Shown here: piece by piece, positions 34,699 to 42,059 of the stretch | Layout: every line of letters starts with the position of its first letter | Numbering within the stretch: the first letter of the stretch is position 1 | NCBI RefSeq assembly: GCF_019396385.1 | Contig: NZ_JAHKRN010000018.1 | Coordinates: 89,661-153,660, forward strand | Reading direction: 5' to 3' | DNA: 64,000 nt | Source of the DNA: Nonomuraea harbinensis | Lineage (GTDB): Bacteria > Actinomycetota > Actinomycetes > Streptosporangiales > Streptosporangiaceae | Translations under genes and position numbers: made by a program | The notes under the pieces: generated by a model | Database searches by the model: none | What the model was told of the DNA's origin: nothing | What the model saw: the letters and a program-made list of their open reading frames with translations, nothing else

Positions 34699-35683
34699 TC
34701 GCCAGCTCGTGCACCCTGCTCCACCGCTGCCCGGTGACCAGCCGGGCGGTGAGGTCGTCCAGGTCGTAGACGATCGACCAGCGGGTGTGCGGCTGCGCCA
34801 CCCGGCGTAGCAGGTCCAGGGCGTCGGCGCCGGTGCCGGCGCCCTTGGCCAGGGCGCCGTAGCGGGCGTCCGACAGCCGGTCGGCCGGGCTGGTGCCGGC
34901 CATGGTGATGTTGGTGAGGATCCGGTCGTCGACGATGTGCAGTTCGCCGCCGCCGTACTCGGCGACGACGGCGCGGCCGGTCCGGTCGGCGATCAGGTAG
35001 TGCACCTGCGGCCCGCCGGTGAACTCGACGTCGTAGCGGCGCATCAGCGCGATCGCCTCGTCCACGGTGGCGGCGCGGTCGAGCATCAGCCGGATGATGC
35101 GCGTGGTGCCCACCAGCGCGCGGCCCGGCGTCCGTTCGGGCAGCTCGGCGTCGGGCGTCTGGGCCAGGCCTACGGCCAGGCCCTTCTCGTTCATGCCGTC
35201 GAACGGCAGCAGCACCGCGTGGCCGAGCCGCCGCCGGTGCCCCGGGTCCGTCAGGTCCGGCCCGCCGCCGTCGAGCACGTACGAGACGTCGGAGACGGAG
35301 ATCGAGGCGTACGCGCCGGGGGCCTTGGCGTGCACCACCATGGCGGCGTTCGGATCCCAGTCGAAGTTGCGGGCGAACTCCGGGCCGCCTGCCGACTCGG
35401 GGCCGCGGGCGAACAGCGAGCACGCCCAGGCGCTGTCGGGGCGGGCCAATTCCTCGTCGGTGAGCGGCGCCTCGGCGTCGTAGCCGCCGTGGTAGGTCAT
35501 CTCGTACATCGGCAGGTCGTCCAGCCGCCGCAGGCTGCCCGCGGTCCGCTCGACCTGGTCCTGGTTCTGCCGTAACACCGGGCTCTCCCCCGCGGGCCGC
35601 CGCGCCGCCGGCTCCCCCGCGCACGCCACTGTGGAAGCGACGAGGAGCAGTGCCGTCAACACCCCCGCGGTACGGCTGCGCAT
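34682..35683 (-). CDS. Exported Ntn-type amide hydrolase (carcinine hydrolase/AAT-like)
   Basis: A 333-residue probable lipoprotein. The signal peptide (LTALLLVASTVAC) has Cys21 at a lipobox-like site. The mature part resembles the linear-amide C-N hydrolases: nucleophile Cys88 in DSAWACSLFARG, the NFDWDP loop, and LLPFDGMNEKGLAVGLAQTP. VHYLIADRTGRAVVAEYGGGELHIVDDRILTNITM is the typical second half. Usual members mature by exposing the Cys; here 67 residues lie between the lipid anchor and Cys88, so a propeptide would be needed. The substrate could be a peptide, a penicillin-like amide or an acyl-homoserine lactone. The ATG at 35683 begins the signal peptide. Confidence 0.83.
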   Translation of the reverse strand: MRSRTAGVLTALLLVASTVACAGEPAARRPAGESPVLRQNQDQVERTAGSLRRLDDLPMYEMTYHGGYDAEAPLTDEELARPDSAWACSLFARGPESAGGPEFARNFDWDPNAAMVVHAKAPGAYASISVSDVSYVLDGGGPDLTDPGHRRRLGHAVLLPFDGMNEKGLAVGLAQTPDAELPERTPGRALVGTTRIIRLMLDRAATVDEAIALMRRYDVEFTGGPQVHYLIADRTGRAVVAEYGGGELHIVDDRILTNITMAGTSPADRLSDARYGALAKGAGTGADALDLLRRVAQPHTRWSIVYDLDDLTARLVTGQRWSRVHELAISSPG

Positions 35684-36253
35684 GACCGAAGTGTGCCGTC
35701 CGCTCCCCCCATCTGTCACCCCCTACAGAGCCTCTCGTGATCGCCCGCCGCCCGGGAGAGGCATGGCTGGAGTGACCGGATCCGCCCCCTGACGCCCCCG
35801 GTCGTGGAGGCGCGTGAATCCCCACCCCGACGCACGCCGTGGACAGGAAGAGGCCACTTCCGCCTCCCTGACGCCGACCGCGGACGAGGGGGCCGCCCCC
35901 GGGCCGGCGGGGTGACCTGATCACGTTGCGGGTCAGCACGTGATGCGGCGAATCACCACCACCGGTAAGACGACCGGCTACGCCAAGTAGTCACCGGCCC
36001 CATGCCTGCCCTTTCCGCCGGAGAGGCGACCGCCGCCGTCCCCGGGTCGATGCGTCCCTGTCCTGCGGAGATCCGGACGAAACGATGGCCGCCATTGCGG
36101 GTGGCGGCAGAGCGGTAGTCGCCGGGGTTGGGACGGTGGGGGCGCCATTGCGGCCTGCGGGTGGCGGGCGTCGAAGGCTGGTCGGTGTCAGTGCGGAAGT
36201 AGGATGGACACTATTTGATCTTGGATGACCATGCCGGATGGGGAGGGTGAGCG
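35684..36253. other. 570-base intergenic stretch without a convincing gene
   Basis: No reading frame here combines a ribosome site, plausible length and family resemblance. The only distinctive pieces are a 15-codon frame ending TTTGKTTGYAK at 35943-35990 with no ribosome site, and two CCATTGCGG-containing segments (near 36091 and 36148) that look like a loose direct repeat. The right end must hold the promoter of the nucleotidyltransferase gene; no clear boxes were found. Confidence 0.5.
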
Positions 36254-37057
36254 GTGCGGACCGTTGTGGCGGAGATGGCGGGGCGGCTGGTCGAGGTGCC
36301 GGGGGTGGTGGGGGTGCTGCTGGGCGGGAGCCGGGCGCGTGGGGAGCACCGGCCGGAGTCCGACTGGGATCTGGGCGTCTACTATCGGGCGCCGCTCGAC
36401 GTGGAAGGGCTGCGGAAGCTCGCGGGGCCCGGGGTCGAGGTGGCCGGGCCGGGCGGGTGGGGGCCGTGGGTGGACGGCGGGGCGTGGCTGGAGCTCGGCG
36501 GCGTGGCGGTGGACTGGATCCTGCGCGACGTCGACCGGGTGCGGCGGGTGTGGGAGGACTGCCGGGAGGGCCGCTACGAGGTGGGTGTCCAGGTGGGGCA
36601 TCCGCTGGGGTTCTGGTCGCCGTGTTACGCGGGTGAGGTGGCGCTCGGCGCGATACTCGCCGATCCGCACGGGGAGCTGGGACGGCTGCGGCGGGAGGCC
36701 GCCGTGTACCCGGAGCGGTTGCGGGAGTCGCTGATGGGGGCGGCCGAGGAGGCCGGGTTCCTGGTGGAGGTGGCGGGCAAGGGCGTGGGCAGGGCGGACA
36801 CCCTCTACGTCGCGCTCTGCCTGTCGCGGGCGGTCGGCGTGCTGGTGCAGGCGCTGTTCGCGGCCGAGCGGCGGTGGTGCCTCAATGAGAAGGGCGCACT
36901 GGCGGTCGCGGAGACACTGCCGGGCGCCCCCGCCGGGTTCGGCCGCCGGGCCCGCGCGCTGCTCGGCGGCCTGGGCGAGACCCCGGAGTCGCTGGCCACG
37001 GCGGTGGACGCGGCGCGTGAACTGGTGGCGGAGACGCGGGACGCGCTCCACCGGTGA
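36254..37057 (+). CDS. Nucleotidyltransferase-fold protein
   Basis: A 267-residue protein with a minimal nucleotidyltransferase motif near the N-terminus: LLGGSRARGEHRPESDWDLGVYY, the GS-x10-DxD arrangement shared by MNT antitoxins and aminoglycoside adenylyltransferases. A third acidic residue is in VAVDWILRD. The remaining 170 residues are helical, ending VDAARELVAETRDALHR. Target unknown. The GTG start follows GGGAGGG. The last 37 bases of the gene are repeated four more times after the stop. Confidence 0.85.
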   Translation: MRTVVAEMAGRLVEVPGVVGVLLGGSRARGEHRPESDWDLGVYYRAPLDVEGLRKLAGPGVEVAGPGGWGPWVDGGAWLELGGVAVDWILRDVDRVRRVWEDCREGRYEVGVQVGHPLGFWSPCYAGEVALGAILADPHGELGRLRREAAVYPERLRESLMGAAEEAGFLVEVAGKGVGRADTLYVALCLSRAVGVLVQALFAAERRWCLNEKGALAVAETLPGAPAGFGRRARALLGGLGETPESLATAVDAARELVAETRDALHR

Positions 37058-37204
37058 GCCAGCGGCGGAGACCCGAGACGCGCTCGGCCGGTGAGCCAGC
37101 AGCGAAAATCCGAGACGCGCCCGCCGGTGAGCTGATGGCGGAAACCCGGGACGCGCTCCGCCGGTGAGCCGGCCGTGGAGGCCCGGGGCGCGCTCGACCT
37201 GTAA
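37021..37204 (+). repeat. Five tandem copies of the nucleotidyltransferase gene end
   Basis: The final 37 bases of the gene (37021-37057, encoding AETRDALHR and stop) are followed by four diverged copies at 37058-37094, 37095-37130, 37131-37167 and 37168-37204. Each is 36-37 bases long, keeps the GAGACGCG-like core and ends with a stop triplet (TGA, or TAA in the last). As 37 is not a multiple of three, the copies fall in different frames. They look like a slipped or unequal-crossover expansion now decaying. Confidence 0.88.
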
Positions 37205-37294
37205 GCCCGTCAGGATGAGCGGTTCCGCGGGCGGGTGGCGTCCGCCGTCTCGTCGCATCGCCCGCGGCCGTCGAGCCGCGGGGGCTCGACGGTG

Positions 37295-37507
37295 CTAGCT
37301 GTCCTCCAGGCGGAAGCCGACCTTCATGCCGACCTGGAAGTGGGCCACCTCCCCGGCGTCGATGTGGCCGCGCACCTCGGTCACCTCGAACCAGTCGAGG
37401 TGGCGCAGGGTCTGCGAGGCCCGCCTGATGCCGTTGCGGATGGCCTGGTCGACGCTCTCATGCGAGGTGCCGACGATCTCGGTCACGCGGTACGTACGAT
37501 CCGTCAT
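37295..37507 (-). CDS. Dodecin flavin-storage protein
   Basis: A 70-residue dodecin, which assembles into a dodecamer that binds FMN/riboflavin or CoA. RVTEIVGTSHESVDQAIRNGIRRASQTLRHLDWFEVTEVRGHID is diagnostic; the tryptophan of LDWFEV stacks on the flavin. GEVAHFQVGMKVGFRLED ends the fold. The ATG at 37507 has an AGGAGG site eight bases upstream. It is a single-gene unit divergent from the DUF3099 gene. Confidence 0.95.
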   Translation of the reverse strand: MTDRTYRVTEIVGTSHESVDQAIRNGIRRASQTLRHLDWFEVTEVRGHIDAGEVAHFQVGMKVGFRLEDS

Positions 37508-37597
37508 CTCCGAATCCTCCTTACTCCAAGGCCATGATCGCATGACCCATAGTGCCGTCCAGGGGCGCTGTCGCCGCCGGCCCGTCCGAGGTCTAAC

Positions 37598-37921
37598 GTG
37601 GGGGGTATGAGGAGTTGGCGCAGGAAGCAGGCGGTCCACACGGTCACGGACGCCAGGCCTTCGCTGAGCACCGACATCCGGCGCCGGGAGCGGAGCTACC
37701 TCATCAAGATGGGCATCCGCACGATCTGCCTGATCCTGGCGGTGGTGGTGCCGCTGCCGTGGCCGTACAAGCTGCTGTTCATCGCCGGTGCGGTCTTTTT
37801 GCCGTACATAGCGGTTATCGGGGCCAATGAGCGTGGCAAGGACGCCCCACCTCCCACCTTTCAGACCCCGGAAGCTAACCAAAGCGAGATACCGATGCAC
37901 CGACGCGAGATCGGGTCGTGA
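37598..37921 (+). CDS. DUF3099 membrane protein
   Basis: A 107-residue protein of the actinobacterial DUF3099 family. VHTVTDARPSLSTDIRRRERSYLIKMGIRTICLIL is the family core, followed by two closely spaced transmembrane helices (CLILAVVVPLPWP and LLFIAGAVFLPYIAVIGA) and a short polar tail. The GTG at 37598 has GAGG six bases upstream; an in-frame ATG at 37607 is the alternative. Function unknown. It lies just upstream of a structured RNA on the same strand. Confidence 0.88.
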   Translation: MGGMRSWRRKQAVHTVTDARPSLSTDIRRRERSYLIKMGIRTICLILAVVVPLPWPYKLLFIAGAVFLPYIAVIGANERGKDAPPPTFQTPEANQSEIPMHRREIGS

Positions 37922-37928
37922 CTAAGTC

Positions 37929-37960
37929 TTGACGCATCCCACGGGTTGTAGGTGTACGCT
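37929..37960 (+). promoter_or_regulatory. Candidate promoter of the 6C-like RNA
   Basis: TTGACG at 37929-37934 is a good -35 box. TACGCT at 37955-37960 fits the TAnnnT -10 pattern, but the 20-base gap is longer than usual. The first hairpin of the RNA begins nine bases after the -10 box. A different -10 choice is possible. Confidence 0.4.
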
Positions 37961-37964
37961 TTAG

Positions 37965-38080
37965 CCAAGCGCTCCGGTCCCCCGTCGGAGTGCTGGTGCC
38001 GGCGTTCCGGGCCCCCGTCGGAACGCCGATGAAGCGACGCCGGGTGGTTTGCCCCCGTAACCACCCGGCGTCGCCCTTTT
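37965..38080 (+). ncRNA. Three-hairpin C-rich-loop small RNA (6C RNA-like)
   Basis: Three consecutive hairpins each expose a 9-base loop containing CCCCCGT. Hairpin 1 is 37969-37993 (8 pairs with one G-T), hairpin 2 is 38001-38027 (9 perfect pairs), and hairpin 3 is 38034-38074 (16 perfect pairs) followed by a TTTT run, so it doubles as an intrinsic terminator. The layout matches the actinobacterial 6C RNA, which has stem-loops with cytosine-rich loops and is abundant during sporulation in Streptomyces. The loops here have five rather than six Cs. C-rich loops would suit pairing to G-rich ribosome sites. Confidence 0.65.
38034..38080 (+). terminator. Strong intrinsic terminator (third hairpin of the small RNA)
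   Basis: A perfect 16-base stem (38034-38049 with 38059-38074) and a TTTT run at 38077-38080. It ends the 6C-like RNA and would also catch read-through from the DUF3099 gene. Confidence 0.85.
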
Positions 38081-38236
38081 CCCGGCAAAACTTTCGAAGC
38101 TGATGATCTGTTCACGAGCCGGCTTCGCAGTCGGATAGGGCCGCTTTCCCGAAATCGTTTACACCCCGCCAGCCCCACAATTCACAGCGAATCTTCAGGG
38201 TCGGGCGGGGCTTGACTGCACGAGTTCGTTCCAGTG

Positions 38237-38494
38237 TCAGCGGTCGGTCAGCGTCTCGGTTGTGGTCTGGCCCCAATTCCTGGCCAGCGCGGTCAGCCGC
38301 TCCACCGCCTCCTCCGGCGCGGTCCCGGCGCCCTGGGCCAGCCCCAGCAGGTAGGCGGTCAGCGGCGCGGCCGGCCTGGCCACCCCGTGCGCGACCTCCT
38401 TCGTCAGCTCCAGGATCTGGTCGCGGTCCACCCTGGCCGGGTCGATGCCCAGCTCCTCGCAGGCCAGCGCGGTCCACTCAGCCAGCACGTTCAT
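38237..38494 (-). CDS. DUF6457-type small protein of the molybdopterin locus
   Basis: An 85-residue helical protein (NVLAEWTALACEELGIDPARVDRDQILELTKEVAHGVARPAAPLTAYLLGLAQG). Similar small proteins are encoded next to mobA in actinobacteria and are annotated DUF6457. The function is unknown; the fixed position beside mobA suggests a role with molybdopterin guanylylation or insertion. The ATG at 38494 has an AGGAGG site and overlaps the mobA 3' end by 17 bases. Confidence 0.8.
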   Translation of the reverse strand: MNVLAEWTALACEELGIDPARVDRDQILELTKEVAHGVARPAAPLTAYLLGLAQGAGTAPEEAVERLTALARNWGQTTTETLTDR

Positions 38495-39047
38495 TCCGAG
38501 CCTCCTCCAGGTCGTCCCTGGTGTCGCAGTCGAACCAGGCTTGCCGGGGCAGCGGCACCCGCCGCCCCACGAGCGGCGCCAGCAGCCCGCGCAGCGACCG
38601 CCCCTCGTAGGCCGCCAGCGCCTCCCGCAGCCCGGCGGCCTCCCAGACGCCGAGCAGCCACTGTTCGCGTCCTTCCCCGTCCACGGCGACCGCCCCACGC
38701 CCTGCGACGGTATGCGCCAGGAGGGTGGAGAGGTGGGAGGGGGCCAGGAACGGGAGGTCGCCGGCGAGGAGGACCACCCAGGGGGCGGTGACCTCGGCGA
38801 GCCCCGCCCGGAGCGCGGGCACCGGCCCGGCGCCCGGCGGGTCCTCGCGGACGAAGACGGCGCCCGGGATGGCCCTGGCAGGTCCCACGACGACGACGCG
38901 CCCGGCCTCACGGGCGGCGGCGGCGACGTTGCCGACCATCGGCGTGCCGCCCACCTCCAGGCCGGGTTTGTCCACCCCGCCCAGCCGTTCCGCCCTGCCG
39001 CCCGCCAGGATCACCGCGTCGAACACGTCTCCACCGTACGCGGTCAT
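38478..39047 (-). CDS. mobA: Molybdenum cofactor guanylyltransferase
   Basis: A 189-residue nucleotidyltransferase that attaches GMP to molybdopterin. The signature LAGGRAERLGGVDKP (14-28) holds the GTP loop with Lys27. VVLLAGDLPFLAP contains the metal-binding Asp, and the ending WFDCDTRDDLEEARN is typical of MobA. The start at 39047 overlaps the P1 peptidase stop (ATGA). Order on this strand is moaA, P1 peptidase, mobA, DUF6457. Confidence 0.9.
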   Translation of the reverse strand: MTAYGGDVFDAVILAGGRAERLGGVDKPGLEVGGTPMVGNVAAAAREAGRVVVVGPARAIPGAVFVREDPPGAGPVPALRAGLAEVTAPWVVLLAGDLPFLAPSHLSTLLAHTVAGRGAVAVDGEGREQWLLGVWEAAGLREALAAYEGRSLRGLLAPLVGRRVPLPRQAWFDCDTRDDLEEARNERAG

Positions 39048-40054
39048 GTCCTCAGGAGTTCCAGAAGACGCGGCCCGGGGAGCGCGTGGGCGGTGCGGCC
39101 CTCGGCGCCGGTGGTGGTCTCGGCCGCGAGCAGGGAGTTCAGCACGGACTCCTCGACGGCGTCCATGGCCGCGCCGAACAGCGGGTTCAGCTCGTGGTCG
39201 GGCATCGGGGCGTGCCCGGTGCGGGTGGTGAAGGCGATGGCGTAGTCGCCGCTCCCGTGGCTGTAGTCGGCGCCCACCCGGCCGAGCGCGAAGACGGCCC
39301 GCCTGGCCAGCCGGGTGAGCTGCCGGGCGTCCACGGGCGCGTCGGTGGCGATGACGATCATGCAGGAGCCCACCTCCTCCGGCCCGGCTGGAGGGAGGCG
39401 CTCGCCGGGGAGGCCCAGGGAGGAGGGGGTGATCGGGCGGCCGTGGAGGCGGAGGGTGCCGCCGAAGTTGGCCTGGACGAGGGCGCCCAGCGTGACCTGC
39501 TCGCCCGCGGCATGCAGCAGACGGGAGGCGGTGCCGATGCCGGCCTTGAAGCCCAGGGCGGTGGTGCCCGTGCCGGCGCCGGCGCAGCCCTCGGTGACGG
39601 GACCGCCGGTGGCCGTGGCGACGGCCCGCAGGACGTGGGCCTCGGTGACGGGGCGGGCGCGGATGTCGGACAGGTGGCCGTCGTTGCACTCGCCGACCAC
39701 CGGGTTGAAGGTCCGTACGCCGGCGCAGCCCGGCTGCGCGAGCATCCAGGTCACCAGCGCGTCGGCGGCGCGGAACGCCGACAGGGTCGCCGTGAGCACG
39801 ACCGGCGACTCCAGCAGGCCGAGCTCGGACAGCTGGGTGGCGCCGACGAGCTTGCCGTGGCCGTTCCCGGTGAACAGCCCGGCGGGGAGCGGCGCGTGCG
39901 GGCCGATCCCGCCGGGCACGACGGCGGTGACGCCGGTGCGGACGGCGGGGTCGCGGACGAGGGTGACGTGCCCGACGCCCACGCCGGGCACGTCGGTGAT
40001 CGCGTTGTGCCGGCCGCTGTCACCGGTGGCGAGGCCCAGGTCGCGGGCCCGCAC
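39044..40054 (-). CDS. P1-family peptidase (DmpA/L-aminopeptidase-like)
   Basis: A 336-residue self-processing Ntn hydrolase of the DmpA type. HNAITDVPGVGVGHVTL opens the family, NDGHLSDIRARPV and EGCAGAGTGTTALGFKAGIGTASR are the conserved core, and VGSCMIVIATDAPV near residue 230 carries the nucleophilic Ser at the cleavage site. It hydrolyses N-terminal amino acids from amides or peptides in known members. The GTG start at 40054 shares one base with the moaA stop, and its own stop overlaps mobA, so it is embedded in the Moco operon with no known reason to be there. Confidence 0.9.
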   Translation of the reverse strand: MRARDLGLATGDSGRHNAITDVPGVGVGHVTLVRDPAVRTGVTAVVPGGIGPHAPLPAGLFTGNGHGKLVGATQLSELGLLESPVVLTATLSAFRAADALVTWMLAQPGCAGVRTFNPVVGECNDGHLSDIRARPVTEAHVLRAVATATGGPVTEGCAGAGTGTTALGFKAGIGTASRLLHAAGEQVTLGALVQANFGGTLRLHGRPITPSSLGLPGERLPPAGPEEVGSCMIVIATDAPVDARQLTRLARRAVFALGRVGADYSHGSGDYAIAFTTRTGHAPMPDHELNPLFGAAMDAVEESVLNSLLAAETTTGAEGRTAHALPGPRLLELLRT

Positions 40055-41043
40055 TAGCCGCCGATCGCCGACATGGGGCGGGCCGGCTGGAGGAAGGAGG
40101 GGTCGTCGATGCCGTGGCCGGGACGCTTGCCCGCGACGGCGGCGATCCACCGCTCGGCCAGCTCGTCGTCGGTGGCCCCCGCCCGCATGGCGGACTTCAG
40201 GTCGGACTCCTCGCGGGCGAACAGGCAGTTGCGGATCTGGCCGTCGGCGGTGAGCCGCACGCGGTCGCAGGCGCCGCAGAACGGCCGGGTGACGGACCCG
40301 ATCACGCCGACCCGCGCGGGCCCGCCGCCGATCAGGAACCGCTCGGCCGGCGCGCTGCCGCGCTCCTCCACGTCGTCGGGGGTGAGCTCGAAGGAGCCGG
40401 ACAGCAGGGCGAGGATCTCGTCGGCGGTGACCATGTTCGCGCGGCTCCAGCCGTGCTGCGCGTCGAGCGGCATCTGCTCGATGAAGCGCAGCTCGTAGCC
40501 CTGCTCCAGGCACCAGCGCAGCAGCGGCACCGCCTCGTGCTGGTTGACGTCGCGCATGAGCACGGCGTTGACCTTGACCGGGCGCAGCCCGGCGCGGTGC
40601 GCGGCGGCCAGGCCGTCGAGCACGTCGGGCAGCCGGTCGCGGTGGGCGAGCCGCTTGAACGTGTCGCGGTCGAGCGTGTCGAGGGAGACGTTGACCCGGT
40701 CCAGCCCGGCGCCGGCGAGCGCGTCCGCCATGCGGGCCAGGCCGATACCGTTGGTGGTGAGCGACACCTGCGGCCGGGGCCGCAGCGCGGTGGTGCGGGC
40801 CACGATGTCGGCGAGCTCCCGGCGCAGCAGCGGCTCGCCTCCGGTGTAGCGGACCTCGGTGACGCCGAGGCGCTCCACGCCGATGGTGACGAGCCTGACC
40901 ACCTCGTCGGCGGTCAGGAGCTGGGCGTTGGGCAGCCAGTCGAGCCCTTCCGGCGGCATGCAGTAGGTGCAGCGCAGGTTGCATTTGTCCGTGAGGGACA
41001 CCCGAAGATCGGTAGCCACCCGCCCGAACGAGTCACGCAGCAT
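40054..41043 (-). CDS. moaA: GTP 3',8-cyclase, first step of molybdopterin synthesis
   Basis: A 329-residue radical SAM enzyme. The first cluster motif is CNLRCTYC (Cys21, Cys25, Cys28). The second, C-terminal cluster is in FCGACDRVRLTADGQIRNC, and the protein ends with the GG required for activity. EVRYTGGEPLLRRELADIV binds SAM. The ATG at 41043 is placed about eight bases from a GGGAGG site; an upstream in-frame GTG at 41052 overlaps that site and is less likely. MoaC, MoaD and MoaE are not in the window. Confidence 0.95.
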   Translation of the reverse strand: MLRDSFGRVATDLRVSLTDKCNLRCTYCMPPEGLDWLPNAQLLTADEVVRLVTIGVERLGVTEVRYTGGEPLLRRELADIVARTTALRPRPQVSLTTNGIGLARMADALAGAGLDRVNVSLDTLDRDTFKRLAHRDRLPDVLDGLAAAHRAGLRPVKVNAVLMRDVNQHEAVPLLRWCLEQGYELRFIEQMPLDAQHGWSRANMVTADEILALLSGSFELTPDDVEERGSAPAERFLIGGGPARVGVIGSVTRPFCGACDRVRLTADGQIRNCLFAREESDLKSAMRAGATDDELAERWIAAVAGKRPGHGIDDPSFLQPARPMSAIGG

Positions 41044-41113
41044 GGGCGTCACCTCCCGTGGTCGCCAAAGGGACAGCCTACGTCCGCCTTGTGTCCGGTC
41101 TCAAAACGGCGCA

Positions 41114-41911
41114 TCACCGTACGGCCTCCTGGAGGACGAGCGCGTGGCGTGCCACGTGGGCCGCGTCGGCGAGATACAGCGCGTCGTGGCCGCCGGCCAG
41201 GTGGGCGGCGAAGGCGGCATCGCCCGCCGCCGCCTTCTCGCGGATCAGCCGCGCCATGCCGTGCAGGCGCTCCCCCACCACGTCCGTCAGGGCCGCGCGG
41301 TCGGCGGCGGCGAGGCCGTACGCGTCGCAGAACAGCCCCAGCCGCCGCGCCTGCTCGGGCACGGGCGTGGGCGCCTCCCCGTGGCCCTGGGCGGTCAGGG
41401 GGACGAACCGGTAGGCCGCGTACGCGACGTCCCAAAGCCTCGGCCCGGGGTGCGCGGTGTCGAAGTCGATGAACGCGACGGGCGCGCCGTCGCGGAAGAC
41501 GCAGTTGTACGGGGCGATGTCGGCGTGGCAGACGACCTCGGCGGGCTCGCGCGGCGGGAAGTACCACGCGGCGTCGCCGGGCGGCGTGAAGCCGGTGGTC
41601 GCGTCGTGGTAGGCGCGCAGCAGGCCGGCCACGGCCCGCAGGGTGGCGTCGTCGCGCACGTACGGGGGCACCGGGTCGCAGGCGACCGTGCCGGGGACGA
41701 AGTCGAGGATCTCGCGGCCCCGCCCGTCGAGGCCGTGGGCGCGGGGCGCGCCGGTGAAGCCGCGCGCGGCGAGGTGGCCGAGCAGCGCGTGCACGGCGGG
41801 CGTCCACGGACCGGCCGGCCTGCGCACGGTGTCGCCGACGCGGACGACCACGTTGACGCCACCGCCCGCGAGGATCTCCTCGGTCGTGGATCCGGTCGGG
41901 TCAGGCCGCAC
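41114..41911 (-). CDS. Phosphotransferase of the APH/choline-kinase family
   Basis: A 265-residue small-molecule kinase. The catalytic loop is VVCHADIAPYNCVF (His129, Asp131, Asn136), and the metal-binding motif is FIDFDTAHPGPRLWDVAYAAYR (Asp149, Asp151). The N-lobe is short and its ATP lysine is not obvious. Such proteins can be antibiotic kinases or metabolic kinases and nothing here decides. It reads towards moaA with 70 bases between, and is divergent from rtcB. Confidence 0.87.
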   Translation of the reverse strand: MRPDPTGSTTEEILAGGGVNVVVRVGDTVRRPAGPWTPAVHALLGHLAARGFTGAPRAHGLDGRGREILDFVPGTVACDPVPPYVRDDATLRAVAGLLRAYHDATTGFTPPGDAAWYFPPREPAEVVCHADIAPYNCVFRDGAPVAFIDFDTAHPGPRLWDVAYAAYRFVPLTAQGHGEAPTPVPEQARRLGLFCDAYGLAAADRAALTDVVGERLHGMARLIREKAAAGDAAFAAHLAGGHDALYLADAAHVARHALVLQEAVR

Positions 41912-42059
41912 AGCTCACACTCCACCCGTAAAGGGCCGTAACAGGATGATCGTAACAAGCTCAATTAACCGTCCCATATTCCGTGCCGGCGTAAATGAGT
42001 GGGCTGGAGCGGCGGTTCCAGGGCAGACTGGATCAAGGACGATCAAGGAGTTTCCCGCC

